DNA of 39,088 nucleotides from Lachnospiraceae bacterium (GCA_020860645.1 JAJBTX010000002.1:1-39088); one strand, 5' to 3'. Counted from the first letter of the stretch, positions 1-9,670 are shown. The notes: generated by a model not told the origin, from the sequence alone. Numbers and translations: made by a program.

Positions 1-30
1 TTTGTTTGCTATACCCTTTTTGCTTTCTAA

Positions 31-750
31 CCGCCACGTTCCAGTTTCAAACTTCCGAACCTCAAGAAACTGTACAAGGATGATGAGGAAGGCCTCAAAG
101 AGTCCATGAGCCGTCATCTGGAATTCTTCAATACAGAGAAGTGCTTTGGCGCCTGTGTGCCCGGCGTGGCGCTGGCCATGGAGGAGCAGAAGGCAATGGG
201 AGCGCCGATCAGCGGGAGCGCGATCAGTTCCATCAAGACAGGCCTTATGGGTCCCTTCGCCGGAATCGGCGATTCCATCATGTGGGGGCCGGTATACATC
301 CTCTGCGTGGCACTGTTCATTCCGGCCTGCGCGAATGGAAGCGGCATCGCGGCTATCATGCCTCCGATATTATTTGCGGTAATTGGTATTCTGATTGCGT
401 ATTTCAGCTTTAACATCGGTTATAAGAACGGTGCGAAGTCTGCGGCTACGCTGCTGCAGCAGGGGAAAATCGCGGATCTGCTGCCGGTGCTGACCCTTCT
501 CGGAATGTTCATGATCGGTGCGCTTGGTGCCGGATATGTGAGCGTTACGACTCCGCTTGTCTTTTCGAGTGCGACGGGTCTGAGCTTCTCCGTACAGGAT
601 ACGCTTGACTCCATAGCTCCGGGACTTCTGTCTCTGGCTGCGCTGTTCACATCGTACTATGTGACGAAGAAGTTTAAGAACTTCCTGTGGACTGCTCTGA
701 TTATGCTGGCGATTGGCCTTGTGCTTGGCTGCCTCGGAATTATCGCTTAA
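31..750 (+). CDS. PTS mannose/fructose/sorbose-family IID component, 5' truncated
   Basis: This is the C-terminal three quarters of a IID membrane subunit (ManZ type), which with IIC forms the sugar channel of a mannose-family PTS. The frame reads PNLKKLYKDDEEGLKE, then RHLEFFNTEKCFGACVPGVA, both typical of the family, and continues through hydrophobic segments to a C-terminal membrane anchor ending at 750. The family is usually about 270-300 residues; here roughly the first 50-60 are missing. Reading backwards the frame hits TAA at 28-30, and the first ~45 bases do not encode the expected N-terminus. An ATG at 106 lies inside the conserved domain and is not a credible start. Either the gene is truncated or the first bases are a poor-quality contig edge. 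Family assignment is firm; the sugar is unknown. Confidence 0.85.
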   Translation, partial: PPRSSFKLPNLKKLYKDDEEGLKESMSRHLEFFNTEKCFGACVPGVALAMEEQKAMGAPISGSAISSIKTGLMGPFAGIGDSIMWGPVYILCVALFIPACANGSGIAAIMPPILFAVIGILIAYFSFNIGYKNGAKSAATLLQQGKIADLLPVLTLLGMFMIGALGAGYVSVTTPLVFSSATGLSFSVQDTLDSIAPGLLSLAALFTSYYVTKKFKNFLWTALIMLAIGLVLGCLGIIA

Positions 751-763
751 CACGGAATGAAAG

Positions 764-794
764 CAGATGACCGTCGCTGTGCGGCGGTCATCTG
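764..794 (+). terminator. Strong hairpin after the PTS IID gene
   Basis: A 13-bp stem (CAGATGACCGTCG with CGGCGGTCATCTG, one G-T pair) around a 5-base loop lies 14 bases after the IID stop codon. A T-run follows only after a gap (ACTTTTTTG near 805-814), so it is a probable but not textbook terminator, separating the PTS gene from the next operon. Confidence 0.6.
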
Positions 795-829
795 TTCGTC
801 AGATACTTTTTTGACGGAGGAACCGGACT

Positions 830-1852
830 ATGACGGAAAAAGAGAAAAATACAGGAATAGCACGGATGGCCGCAGCAGCGCCATTCTGGCGCCATGAATA
901 TTTCCCGGAATACTTTGCGGAGAATTTCACGATGGATATTCCGTTTGCACCGCCGGGGATGCCGCAGCATTTTGACGTATGGGAAAGCGAAAGGTGCTTC
1001 GAATGGCTGAACCGCACTGTGAGATCCTGGACGGTGGAGCCGGAGGAGTTTTACACAACGCCGGATCCGGGCCGCTTCTGGGCGGTGGGACGCTTTGCGG
1101 GAGAGGTGCTGTGGGGAAAAGAACCTGGAAAATTCCGCTCCAAATTCTTCATACGCCTCGATGCACATGAGGGGAAAATAGACTATATCAAGCTCTGGAC
1201 AGATCCGCTGGCTCTTCTCCGGGCGGCCGGGCGCGATGTGCCGGTGTTCCGGATGGATTTGTATGACGAAAAGGTAGAGGAGTATCTGGAGCAGCATCCC
1301 CCGAAGACCGTTGCCCATGCGAAGGCGGCGGGAGACGATGATGAAGGGCTCGACATGTCGGCGGAGGCGGTCGAGAAGCGGCGCAGACTTAATCTGGAAA
1401 CAAACTTCTGCGGGATAGAGCGTGAGAAATATCGATCTCTCGAAACCGTCAATCCGGATTTCAGCGGCGGCGTATGGTTTATTCCGCATGAGATGGACGA
1501 AGTGATTCCCTGTCGTACAGAGCAGAAGCTGGACGGAAAGGATTTTCCGCCGGAGATCGCCGCCAGAGGAAATGCATGGACAAAGTCCAGCAGCCCCTGG
1601 ATGTACAGGGACAGGCGCGGCGAGCTTTTCCCCACCGATGATGAGAACGTATATTTCGCGGAGATGCATGGGCACGGCCCCGGCAGATGGAGGGGAAATC
1701 ACTGCGATGACGGACATTACCATCAGCCATATCTGATGGTCCTGAAATTTGACAGGGCCGGTCGTATGCTGGTGAGGGATGAGGTGCTGAATCCGGTCAA
1801 CAAATACAATTGTGTGAACATTTCACTGCCCAGCTTTCCATATTATCACTGA
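830..1852 (+). CDS. Tandem PhzA/PhzB-like (NTF2-fold) protein
   Basis: The 340-residue protein appears to hold two copies of a PhzA/PhzB/SnoaL-like NTF2 fold. Copy one (about residues 15-145) has FTMDIPFAPPGMPQHFDVW, CFEWLNRTVRSW, DPGRFWAVGRFAGEV and GKIDYIKLWTDPLALLRAAG followed by VPVF, the usual PhzB ending. Copy two (about 185-335) has a looser repeat with ENVYFAEMHGHG, YHQPYLMVLKFDRAGRM and EVLNPVNKYN. PhzA/B proteins act on small cyclic or aromatic intermediates, but this fold serves many reactions, so no substrate can be given. The start is backed by GGAGG nine bases upstream. It is first in a same-strand run with a HAD phosphatase, a PhlG-like hydrolase and a membrane protein. No signal peptide: probably cytoplasmic. 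Confidence 0.7.
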   Translation: MTEKEKNTGIARMAAAAPFWRHEYFPEYFAENFTMDIPFAPPGMPQHFDVWESERCFEWLNRTVRSWTVEPEEFYTTPDPGRFWAVGRFAGEVLWGKEPGKFRSKFFIRLDAHEGKIDYIKLWTDPLALLRAAGRDVPVFRMDLYDEKVEEYLEQHPPKTVAHAKAAGDDDEGLDMSAEAVEKRRRLNLETNFCGIEREKYRSLETVNPDFSGGVWFIPHEMDEVIPCRTEQKLDGKDFPPEIAARGNAWTKSSSPWMYRDRRGELFPTDDENVYFAEMHGHGPGRWRGNHCDDGHYHQPYLMVLKFDRAGRMLVRDEVLNPVNKYNCVNISLPSFPYYH

Positions 1853-1867
1853 GCGGGGAGCAGGCAT

Positions 1868-2611
1868 ATGGCAAAAAAAAGATATATACTGCTCGACCTG
1901 GATGGGACGCTTCTCCCTGTTCACAGGAGCGAGTATGAAGCGGCGTTTCTTCCGGAGCTGCAAAGACTGTTTCAGGAGCAATTTCCCGATTGCTGGGAAA
2001 GGATTGACGCGGCTCTGAAAGCGGCGTTTGAAAACGGCGGCTCGAAGCCGGACGGGAAACAGCGGAACGAGGAGCGGTTCCGGAAGATTTTCCATGAAAA
2101 AATCGGGGCGCTGACGGATGAAGTGATGAAAGCGCTGGATGCGTATTACGGCGGCGACTATCATCGCCTGTCCTCCCTGGTGCATCCGAACGGGATCGCG
2201 GAGAAGATCCTGAATATCATTGAGGAAAACGACGCCGTGCCGGTGCTGGCTACCAATCCGGTCTCACCGGCTTCCTGTATCTATGAGAGGATTCGATGGG
2301 CCGGGGTTAAGCCGGAACAGTTTTATCTGGTCACGGTATCGGAAAACAGCTGTTTTGTGAAGCCTGACAGGCGCTATTATGAGGAGCTTTTAGGAAAAAT
2401 CGATGCTTCGCCGGAGGAATGCCTTATGATTGGCAACGATACAGATGAAGATATGGAAGGCGCGCTGCAGGCGGGCATAGAGACATATCTGGTGACAGAT
2501 TATGTGGTGGATCGCAGAAATTCCATTGAACAGTACAGGCACGGAAATTATCAGGAGCTGCTACGGGATCTGGCGTACATGATACAGGGCGTCGCGGAAT
2601 ATGAAAAATAA
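1868..2611 (+). CDS. HAD-superfamily hydrolase
   Basis: A cytoplasmic Mg2+-dependent phosphatase-type HAD protein of 247 residues. Motif I is LLDLDGTLLP (nucleophile Asp10, acid/base Asp12), motif II is near VLATNP, the motif III lysine is in FVKPDRRYYEELL, and motif IV is MIGNDTDEDMEGA. The long helical insert between motifs I and II (about residues 20-100) is a C1-type cap. It starts 15 bases after the PhzA/B-like gene, behind GGGGAG, and is followed 30 bases later by the PhlG-like gene, so the three are probably cotranscribed. The substrate is unknown; HAD members are often broad or house-cleaning enzymes. Confidence 0.85.
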   Translation: MAKKRYILLDLDGTLLPVHRSEYEAAFLPELQRLFQEQFPDCWERIDAALKAAFENGGSKPDGKQRNEERFRKIFHEKIGALTDEVMKALDAYYGGDYHRLSSLVHPNGIAEKILNIIEENDAVPVLATNPVSPASCIYERIRWAGVKPEQFYLVTVSENSCFVKPDRRYYEELLGKIDASPEECLMIGNDTDEDMEGALQAGIETYLVTDYVVDRRNSIEQYRHGNYQELLRDLAYMIQGVAEYEK

Positions 2612-2641
2612 CGGGCTTTCGGACCGGGAAAGGAAAAGAAA

Positions 2642-3481
2642 ATGGCGAGAAAAGAACTGAGTATGGAAGAAAAGCTGCTTGGATATTCCAAGTATTATTA
2701 TATGGATATCGCTCCGGCAAATCCAATGAAAATGCAGTTTATAAAGGCGGGGCCGATCGACGCGGATATTACCCTGCAGGCAGAGGAGATCGAGAAGCTG
2801 TTTGAGCCGGGCTACCTGAGCGCGGAGTTCGGGTACTGTATTTATCCGGACGGGCGGACCTTTATGGCAAACTACGATATTTTACATGGCGTGACGCCGG
2901 AAATGCTGGAATGGTGGTTTGTCTGGCACTGGATCCGTCCGGCGGGCATACCGAAGGAGCAGGGAAACCTGCGCTACAAAATCTGGTGCCCGCTGGATCA
3001 CTGGGATACCGGTCGGGACGAGGAGACCGAGCGCATTTTCAAAGACGAGTCTCTCCCGATAAGCGAGCGCAGAGCCAGAGGCAAGACCTGTTATATCTGT
3101 GAATCGCTTGACCTGGGGCAGGGAGATGAGCTGCATCACGGGTCTGCGGAGGACCTGCACTATGAGGACTTCGGCCTTTCGCCGGAGAAGATTTTGTCTC
3201 TGGAAAGGCAGAACTGTAAGCTTTTCTGCGGAACGTCAAGCAATGGGACAAAGATCAATCTGCACTTTGTGCGCCCGGTTCCGGAGGGAGTCGAGCTGCG
3301 GACGCGCTCCTGGACCGGATATGGAGTGCGCGACGGCAGGGTTACAAAGACAGAAATACCGCCTATGAATGAGGAGAAACTGATAAAAAATCTGGTGCAT
3401 AACATTACTGAGTGGCAGCATCTGCAGAAGTTTTTGCCCTCGCTCTACAGAGAGGAAAGCTGTAAACCTGTATACTGCTAG
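2642..3481 (+). CDS. DAPG/phloretin hydrolase-like protein (PhlG family)
   Basis: This 279-residue protein resembles the PhlG family of zinc-dependent hydrolases, which cut a carbon-carbon bond between an acyl group and a phloroglucinol ring (2,4-diacetylphloroglucinol hydrolase; phloretin hydrolase of Eubacterium ramulus). Visible family features are GYCIYPDGRTFMANYD, the EMLEWWFVWH segment and LRYKIWCPLDHWD. Candidate metal ligands are His120, Glu154 (YICESLD), His208 (INLHFVRP) and Glu257 (NITEWQHL). The 54-residue gap from Glu154 to His208 equals that between the PhlG ligands as I recall them. No signal peptide. The start follows GGAAAGG. Family call is fairly good; the actual substrate, possibly a dietary polyphenol breakdown product, is inference. 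Confidence 0.65.
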   Translation: MARKELSMEEKLLGYSKYYYMDIAPANPMKMQFIKAGPIDADITLQAEEIEKLFEPGYLSAEFGYCIYPDGRTFMANYDILHGVTPEMLEWWFVWHWIRPAGIPKEQGNLRYKIWCPLDHWDTGRDEETERIFKDESLPISERRARGKTCYICESLDLGQGDELHHGSAEDLHYEDFGLSPEKILSLERQNCKLFCGTSSNGTKINLHFVRPVPEGVELRTRSWTGYGVRDGRVTKTEIPPMNEEKLIKNLVHNITEWQHLQKFLPSLYREESCKPVYC

Positions 3482-3504
3482 ACCCTGAGATACCGGAGGA
3501 TAAA

Positions 3505-4137
3505 ATGAAACGGATTATTCGTATCGTATTGTATCTGCTGGGGCTGGTCTCACTGGCGATGGGGAATGTATGCAGTGTGACGTCCGGGCTTGGAATCACC
3601 GCGACTTCCAGTCTTGGCTATGTCCTGTCCGTGATATCCGGGCTCACGCTTGGGACGATGACGATCATCTCCTTTGTGATATTTATCGCGGTGCAGCTGT
3701 TGCTGGCAGACCGGCGGGAGTATGTAAAAATACTGCTGCAGTTTCCCTTCAGCCTTTTCTTCTCCTATATGATTGACGCGCTGCTGGGAGCCATGACACT
3801 GGAATGTGAATCGCCCCTTATGAAATGTGCAATGATGCTGCTGGGGATTGCGTTCACATCTGTCGGAGTCATCCTCACCGTAGATGTCCGTATCGTGCCT
3901 ACCGCGCCGGACGGCCTCGTGCGGACGCTTTCCGACAGATTCCACTGGAATATGGGGAACGTAAAGAATGGCTTTGATATTTTTCTTGTGGCGGCGGCGA
4001 TCATCCTTGGATTGTGCGTAAAAGGCACCCTCACGGGAATTGGCATCGGCACGGTAGTGGCTGCGCTCCTGACGGGAAGGGTCGTGAAGCTGATAGAGAA
4101 GAAAACGCAGAGGTTTTTTACGGCGTTGGTGGAATAA
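3505..4137 (+). CDS. YczE/YitT-like integral membrane protein
   Basis: A 210-residue protein with about five or six hydrophobic segments and a lysine-rich C-terminus (KLIEKKTQRF). The motif GLGITATSSLGYVLS near residues 28-42 and the MGNVKNGFDIFLVAAAIILG segment match the YczE/YyaS/YitT-like family (DUF6198 type). These proteins are of largely unknown function; YczE in Bacillus is linked to lipopeptide production. It begins 23 bases after the PhlG-like gene behind GGAGG, and is the last gene of the run, so it may move or sense a product of that cluster. That role is inference. It converges with the ABC exporter genes, with only nine bases between stops. Confidence 0.7.
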   Translation: MKRIIRIVLYLLGLVSLAMGNVCSVTSGLGITATSSLGYVLSVISGLTLGTMTIISFVIFIAVQLLLADRREYVKILLQFPFSLFFSYMIDALLGAMTLECESPLMKCAMMLLGIAFTSVGVILTVDVRIVPTAPDGLVRTLSDRFHWNMGNVKNGFDIFLVAAAIILGLCVKGTLTGIGIGTVVAALLTGRVVKLIEKKTQRFFTALVE

Positions 4138-4146
4138 AACATTCTG

Positions 4147-4878
4147 CTACAGATTTTTCTTCTTATAAACGAAGTACAGCCCCAGCGCGGTGAAAACCAC
4201 GAGATAGGCCAGCAGAACCAGGATCCCGTACAGGTTCGGCGTCTCGCCGTAGGCGATGCTGCGGACGATCCGGCTGGTCTGGGAGAGTGGAAGCGCCGCG
4301 ATGAACTCGCGCGCGCCGTGCGGGATCGCGTCCGTGGAAAAGAAGGTATTACACAGATACGACATCGGCATGATGATATAGTTCGAGAAGCGCGGCACGT
4401 CGGCATGGTTCTTTGCAATGAAGGACACGACGATGCCGATCGCGGCGAAGACCGCGCCGTTCAGGAAGAGCACCAGGATCGAGAGCCAGTTGAAGACAAG
4501 GCCGGTCTGAATCGGCCAGATGAGCAGCAGGATGATGCCGCTCGCGTAGAGGCCGCGCAGAGCTCCGGCGATGATCTGGCCCGCGACGAACTGCCACAGC
4601 GGGGTCGGCGAGATGATGACCTGGTCGAAGGCCTTCTCGTAGAGCCGCTGCACGTTCAGGTTCTGTGCGATCGCGTTGAAGCTGCCGTTCATTGTGCTTA
4701 AGGAAACGACGCCCGGGATCAGATAATAGAGATAAGGCTGGCCGTTCATCGTCGTGCGGATGCCCCAGCCGAATACAATCAGGTACATGAGCGGCGAAAC
4801 CATCGCCGCCAGTGTGATTCTGGAGAAATCACGAAGGAATTCTCTCCATTTCTCCCATAAAATTGTTACGATTCCCAT
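4147..4878 (-). CDS. ABC-2 type transporter permease
   Basis: The membrane subunit of a two-gene exporter, 243 residues with six predicted membrane spans. The N-terminal WREFLRDFSRITLAAMVSPL, the LNVQRLYEKAFDQVIISPTP segment and the late SYLCNTFFSTDAIPHGAREF stretch are typical of DrrB/ABC-2 permeases (drug, polysaccharide or lantibiotic export). An ATG 39 bases further upstream is in frame, but AGGAG stands seven bases before the ATG at 4878, and the family N-terminus begins there, so I use 4878. The ATPase gene lies 141 bases upstream on the same strand. The substrate cannot be read from the sequence. Confidence 0.85.
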   Translation of the reverse strand: MGIVTILWEKWREFLRDFSRITLAAMVSPLMYLIVFGWGIRTTMNGQPYLYYLIPGVVSLSTMNGSFNAIAQNLNVQRLYEKAFDQVIISPTPLWQFVAGQIIAGALRGLYASGIILLLIWPIQTGLVFNWLSILVLFLNGAVFAAIGIVVSFIAKNHADVPRFSNYIIMPMSYLCNTFFSTDAIPHGAREFIAALPLSQTSRIVRSIAYGETPNLYGILVLLAYLVVFTALGLYFVYKKKNL

Positions 4879-5019
4879 ATATTCTCCTCGTGACGCCTGC
4901 ATCGCTGCCCGCGTCATCTTCGTATCATTTCGTGACAGTCTGTCTTCTTGATGCCGACAGAGTATTTTCGGCTTTTTGTCAAAAGCGGCTGACTTTCCTT
5001 TGAGGACGTGTCCGGCTGC

Positions 5020-5853
5020 TTACAGGCTTCTCCCTACCCGTTCGACGAACACGTCCTCGAGCGTCGTATCGCGCATGGTGCACTGGCCGTCGAGCCCGGA
5101 CAGACAGGCAATGGCTTCCTTCCGGTCGTGGAAATAGCGGCTGCGCAGCCCGTCCTGCGTCTGCTGGTCGATCGCCCAGGCGCCCAGCTCCTCGATAAAA
5201 CCGGCGGGTGTATTTACCTCGGTCAATTTCCCGCCGTTCATGAGGGCCACACGGCCGCACAGCGACTGCGCCTCCTCGATATAGTGCGTGGTCAGCAGAA
5301 TGGTCAGTCCCTGCTCGTTCAGCTGGCGCAGCAGGTTCCACATCTGCCTTCGCGAAATGGCGTCCATGCCTGCGGTCGGCTCGTCCAGCAGCAGAATCTG
5401 CGGGTCGGTAAGCAGCGCGCGGCAGACCATCAGCTTGCGTTTCATGCCGCCGGAGAGCTGGCGGATCGTTTTCTTGCGATGGCTTGTCAGCCCGGCGAAC
5501 TCGAAGAGCTCTTCCGTCTTCGCGCGGATCTGCCGCACCGGCATATAGTAGAGCCGTCCCTGGTATTCCATGATTTCGTCCATGTCCATATCCTGCCGCA
5601 TGGAATATTCCTGCGTGATGACGCTGACCTTTCGCTTCAGGTCCTGCCGCTGCCGTGTGAGCCGCTCGCCGTCGATGAGGATCTGGCCGCTGCTCGGCAG
5701 GAGCAGGGTGGACAGCATGCTGATCGTCGTCGTCTTTCCGGCGCCGTTCGGTCCGAGCAGGCCAAAAAATTCACCGCTCTCGATCCGGAGATTTAAGGAA
5801 TCGACCGCGGTGAAATTCTCAAATGTCTTTGTCAGGTTCTGAAGTTCGATCAT
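5020..5853 (-). CDS. ABC transporter ATP-binding protein (DrrA/CcmA type)
   Basis: The 277-residue ATPase partner of the ABC-2 permease. It shows the Walker A GPNGAGKTT (about 34-42), the Q-loop VITQEYSM, the signature LSGGMKRKL, Walker B ILLLDEPTAGMD and the switch His in TTHYIEEAQ, followed by a ~70-residue C-terminal domain ending TTLEDVFVERVGRSL as in DrrA-type exporters. AAGGAG is 13 bases before the start, longer than usual. A good promoter (TTGAAA-17-TATAAT) lies just upstream. Exporter function is well supported; drug or peptide efflux is only a guess. Confidence 0.9.
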   Translation of the reverse strand: MIELQNLTKTFENFTAVDSLNLRIESGEFFGLLGPNGAGKTTTISMLSTLLLPSSGQILIDGERLTRQRQDLKRKVSVITQEYSMRQDMDMDEIMEYQGRLYYMPVRQIRAKTEELFEFAGLTSHRKKTIRQLSGGMKRKLMVCRALLTDPQILLLDEPTAGMDAISRRQMWNLLRQLNEQGLTILLTTHYIEEAQSLCGRVALMNGGKLTEVNTPAGFIEELGAWAIDQQTQDGLRSRYFHDRKEAIACLSGLDGQCTMRDTTLEDVFVERVGRSL

Positions 5854-5888
5854 ATGGTTTCACGGGCTCCTTCTGATGTATAGGGACT

Positions 5889-5917
5889 ATTATAAGGCCC
5901 GTGATAATTTTTTTCAA
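5889..5917 (-). promoter_or_regulatory. Sigma-A promoter for the ABC exporter
   Basis: On the minus strand TTGAAA (5917-5912) and a perfect TATAAT (5894-5889) are separated by 17 bases, with transcription expected to begin near 5882, upstream of the ATPase start at 5853. Confidence 0.75.
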
Positions 5918-5941
5918 TAATTTTCGGGCAGGATTCCACTA

Positions 5942-5970
5942 TTGTAATTTTTGCCCCATTCCAGTATAGT
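5942..5970 (+). promoter_or_regulatory. Promoter for the AAA-ATPase/nuclease gene
   Basis: TTGTAA (5942-5947), 17-base spacer, TATAGT (5965-5970), pointing at the gene starting at 6001 with AGAAGG between. It is back to back with the ABC exporter promoter; the two -35 boxes are about 25 bases apart. Confidence 0.65.
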
Positions 5971-6000
5971 AGAGACAGAAAGAGAAGGTCTGGTACAGCA

Positions 6001-7581
6001 ATGAAAGAATTTAATACAGCGGTCATATGCAATCCACAAAAACATTATATGGTGGATATATCAGAGAAAATCGACCGGATTGCCGGTCGATATATAGAGG
6101 CCGGAAAATATTTTTCAATCAACCGGGGCAGGCAGTACGGAAAAACCACAACGTTGGGGGCTCTGGCCCGGAGGCTCAAGAAGGATTATTACTGCTTTCA
6201 GATCAGCTTTGAGGGCGAGGAGGCTATGTTTGAGTCGGAATACAGCATGGCTTCCGGCATTGTGGATCTGATTGGAAAGGAACTGAACCTGGAACAGGTG
6301 CCGGAAAAACTGGCAGACAGGTGGAACAGGCCGATTGACGCTGAAAAGCCGTTCCGGGATCTGGGAAGGCGGATTACGGAGCTGTGCCGTGACAGTGATC
6401 GGGGAATTGTCCTGATGATAGACGAGGCGGACAGGGCTTCCGATAACCAGATGCTTCTGAGATTTCTGGGAATGCTGCGAGATAAGTACATTCAGCGGGA
6501 AATGGGGAGAGATTCTACCTTTCAAAGCGTAATCCTGGCGGGAGTATACGACATCAAAAATCTGAAATTAAAGCTTCGGCCTGATGAGGAACACAGGTAT
6601 AACAGTCCCTGGAATGTCGCGGTTGATTTTGAGGAGGATCTGAGTTTTTCCCCGAAAGAAATAGCGGGGATGCTGGAAGAGTAGGAAAGCGATTATCATC
6701 CGGGTATGGATATTTGCGCAATATCCGAATTTATCTAAGATTATACATCCGGTTATCCGGTTCTGGTGTCGGGCATTTGCAAGCGTCTGGATGAAAACGT
6801 CGCGGGGATGGAGGCATTTCCGGACAGGGCGGCTGCGTGGACCGGCGAAGGGGTAGTGGAAGCAGTAAAAATTATAGAACATACCAGGATGCCGCTGTTT
6901 GAGGACATGATCAAGCAGTTGAAGGATTACCCGGAGCTGAAGGAGATTCTCCGAAGCATTCTGTTCGAGGGCGCGTCTATCCCTTTTAATGATTATAACG
7001 ATGTTCTGAATCTGGCAAAAATGTTTGATTATATTAAATCTGTCTCCGGACGCGTGGAAGTTTCCAATCGAATTTTTGAAGTGGTATTGTATGACTATTT
7101 CCTTTCTGAAGAGGCGGTGGGAAATGCCACGAACAGGGATGCGGAGCTGAACCGGAGTCAGTTTATTTCAGACGGCAGGCTGGATATGGAGGCATTGCTG
7201 TGCAAATTTGCGGAGCATTATTCCTGTGTCTATGCGGATAATGATCAGAGATTCGTCGAAAAATATGCGCGGAAAATATTTCTCCTGTATCTGAAACCAG
7301 TGATAAACGGAACCGGAAATTATTATATCGAGGCGCAGACACGCGACGCGAAGCGCACCGACATTGTAGTGGATTATCGGGGCGAGCAGTTCGTGGTGGA
7401 GACCAAGATCTGGTATGGCCCCAAATATAACGAGGATGGTGAGAGACAGTTGTGCGAATATCTGGAACAGCTGCATCTTGAGAAGGGATATATGCTGACC
7501 TTCAGTTTTAACAGGAATAAAAAGACCGGAGTGCGGCAGACGGTGGTCGGCGATAAGCAGCTGTGGGAAATCACCGTCTGA
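6001..7581 (+). pseudogene. AAA-ATPase-like/PD-(D/E)XK nuclease protein with two in-frame stops
   Basis: One 526-codon frame encodes an AAA-like ATPase joined to a PD-(D/E)XK domain, a common clostridial accessory family (AAA-ATPase_like plus PDDEXK_9). The N-terminus has PQKHYMVDIS, Walker A RGRQYGKTTTL (about residues 42-52) and Walker B IVLMIDEADRAS. The C-terminus has the nuclease core TDIVVDY, then VVETKIWYG with the E-x-K pair, and QLCEYLEQLHLEKGYMLTFSF. The frame is interrupted by TAG at 6682-6684 and TAA at 6736-6738, both within 19 codons and both where relatives seem to have tyrosine. There is no frameshift: the reading frame before, between and after the stops is the same, and coding quality stays high to 7581. 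The pieces are 227 and at most 281 codons. Family function is unknown; a defence or mobile role is suspected. Confidence 0.8.
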
Positions 7582-7616
7582 TTCTTCGGTAAATGTTCAG
7601 ATGCAGACGGGAAAAG

Positions 7617-7641
7617 GAGCCGTCGGCAGGTCCGGCGGCTC
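7617..7641 (-). terminator. Terminator of the sulfate importer operon
   Basis: A 10-bp stem (7617-7626 with 7632-7641, GAGCCG/CGGCTC outer part) with a 5-base loop. Read on the minus strand it is followed by CCTTTTCCC and lies just beyond the stop of the cysA-like gene. Confidence 0.65.
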
Positions 7642-7652
7642 TGTCTTTGCCT

Positions 7653-8720
<1,068 letters not shown>

Positions 8721-8809
8721 CTATATCTCCATTCCGCCGCCTTTCATTCAGCGGCAAGTTCCCGTTAAATCCCAGTGGGTTTTCTTATTTCAGCAAGTGG
8801 GCTGGTGTA

Positions 8810-9655
8810 TTACGCTTCTTCATTCCGCTTCGCGCGGTACTCCACAACCTGCTTGATCAATAAAATAGCGACGGCGATAATAACGAGCAGCGACGACACG
8901 GCGAAGGCCTGCGTGATCGAGTCCGCGCCTCCCGCCATGTAGAGCGCGTCGACCTCGAGCGTCAGCGTGAAGGTCTGCCCGCGTGTCTTGGACACGGCGT
9001 AGACCGCGCCGAATTCGCCGATGGCGCGCGCGGCGCAGAGGATCATGCCGTAGAGCAGGGTCCACTTGATATGGGGGAAGGTGACCCTGCGGAAAATCGT
9101 GAAGCCCTTCGCACCCATCATCGCGGCGGCCTCCTCCTCGGCGTTTCCCTGCGCCTGCATGACCGGAATCAGTTCGCGTGAGACGAAGGGGAAGGTGACG
9201 AAGATCGTCGCCAGCACGACGCCGGGCACCGAGAAGACGAGCGCGATGTCCGTGCCGAGCAGATTGTTGATCCAGTCGATGAAGGGCGTCGCCCAGCCCA
9301 TCCGCCCGAAGGTCATGATGAAGGCCAGACCCGCGATGACCGGCGAGATCGAGAAAGGAATGTCGATCAGCGTCGAGAGCACCTGCCGCCCGCGAAATTC
9401 AAATTTTGTGATCAGCCAGGCCGCGCAGAGGCCGAAAATGGTATTGACCGTCACCGCGATCGAGGCGGCGATCAGCGTCACGCGCAGAGCCGACAGGGTA
9501 TTGGGCGCGGTGATCGCTTCGACATAGAGCGCAAGGCCGTCCTTCAGTGAGCGGTAGAGCACGATGACGAGCGGCAGCACCAGCATGACGATGAAGAAGA
9601 CGACGCTGATCCCGATCAGCAGAGCGGGAACAATGGATTTTTTCTGATTTTTCAT
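8810..9655 (-). CDS. cysW: Sulfate ABC transporter permease (CysW)
   Basis: A 281-residue inner-membrane permease with six predicted spans. Family marks include FIVMLVLPLVIVLYRSLKDG at the N-terminus, the IPFSISPVIAGLAF segment, and the coupling loop EEEAAAMMGAKGFTIFRRVT that docks on CysA, followed by ARAIGEFGAVYAVS. It pairs with the neighbouring CysT to form the channel. AAGGAGGAGG is about seven bases before the start. The gap to the upstream cysT gene is only 15 bases, so the two are cotranscribed and probably made in equal amounts. Confidence 0.92.
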   Translation of the reverse strand: MKNQKKSIVPALLIGISVVFFIVMLVLPLVIVLYRSLKDGLALYVEAITAPNTLSALRVTLIAASIAVTVNTIFGLCAAWLITKFEFRGRQVLSTLIDIPFSISPVIAGLAFIMTFGRMGWATPFIDWINNLLGTDIALVFSVPGVVLATIFVTFPFVSRELIPVMQAQGNAEEEAAAMMGAKGFTIFRRVTFPHIKWTLLYGMILCAARAIGEFGAVYAVSKTRGQTFTLTLEVDALYMAGGADSITQAFAVSSLLVIIAVAILLIKQVVEYRAKRNEEA

Positions 9656-9670
9656 AAGCGTCCTCCTCCT

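Noticed and set aside
788-1723. 311-codon minus-strand frame
   Set aside because: Antisense to the PhzA/B-like gene and lacking any domain.
6001-7581. Stop-codon recoding (for example TAG read as an amino acid) in the AAA-ATPase gene
   Set aside because: Two different stops (TAG and TAA) are involved, both are used normally elsewhere in the window, and no pyrrolysine or recoding signal is visible; mutation is simpler.
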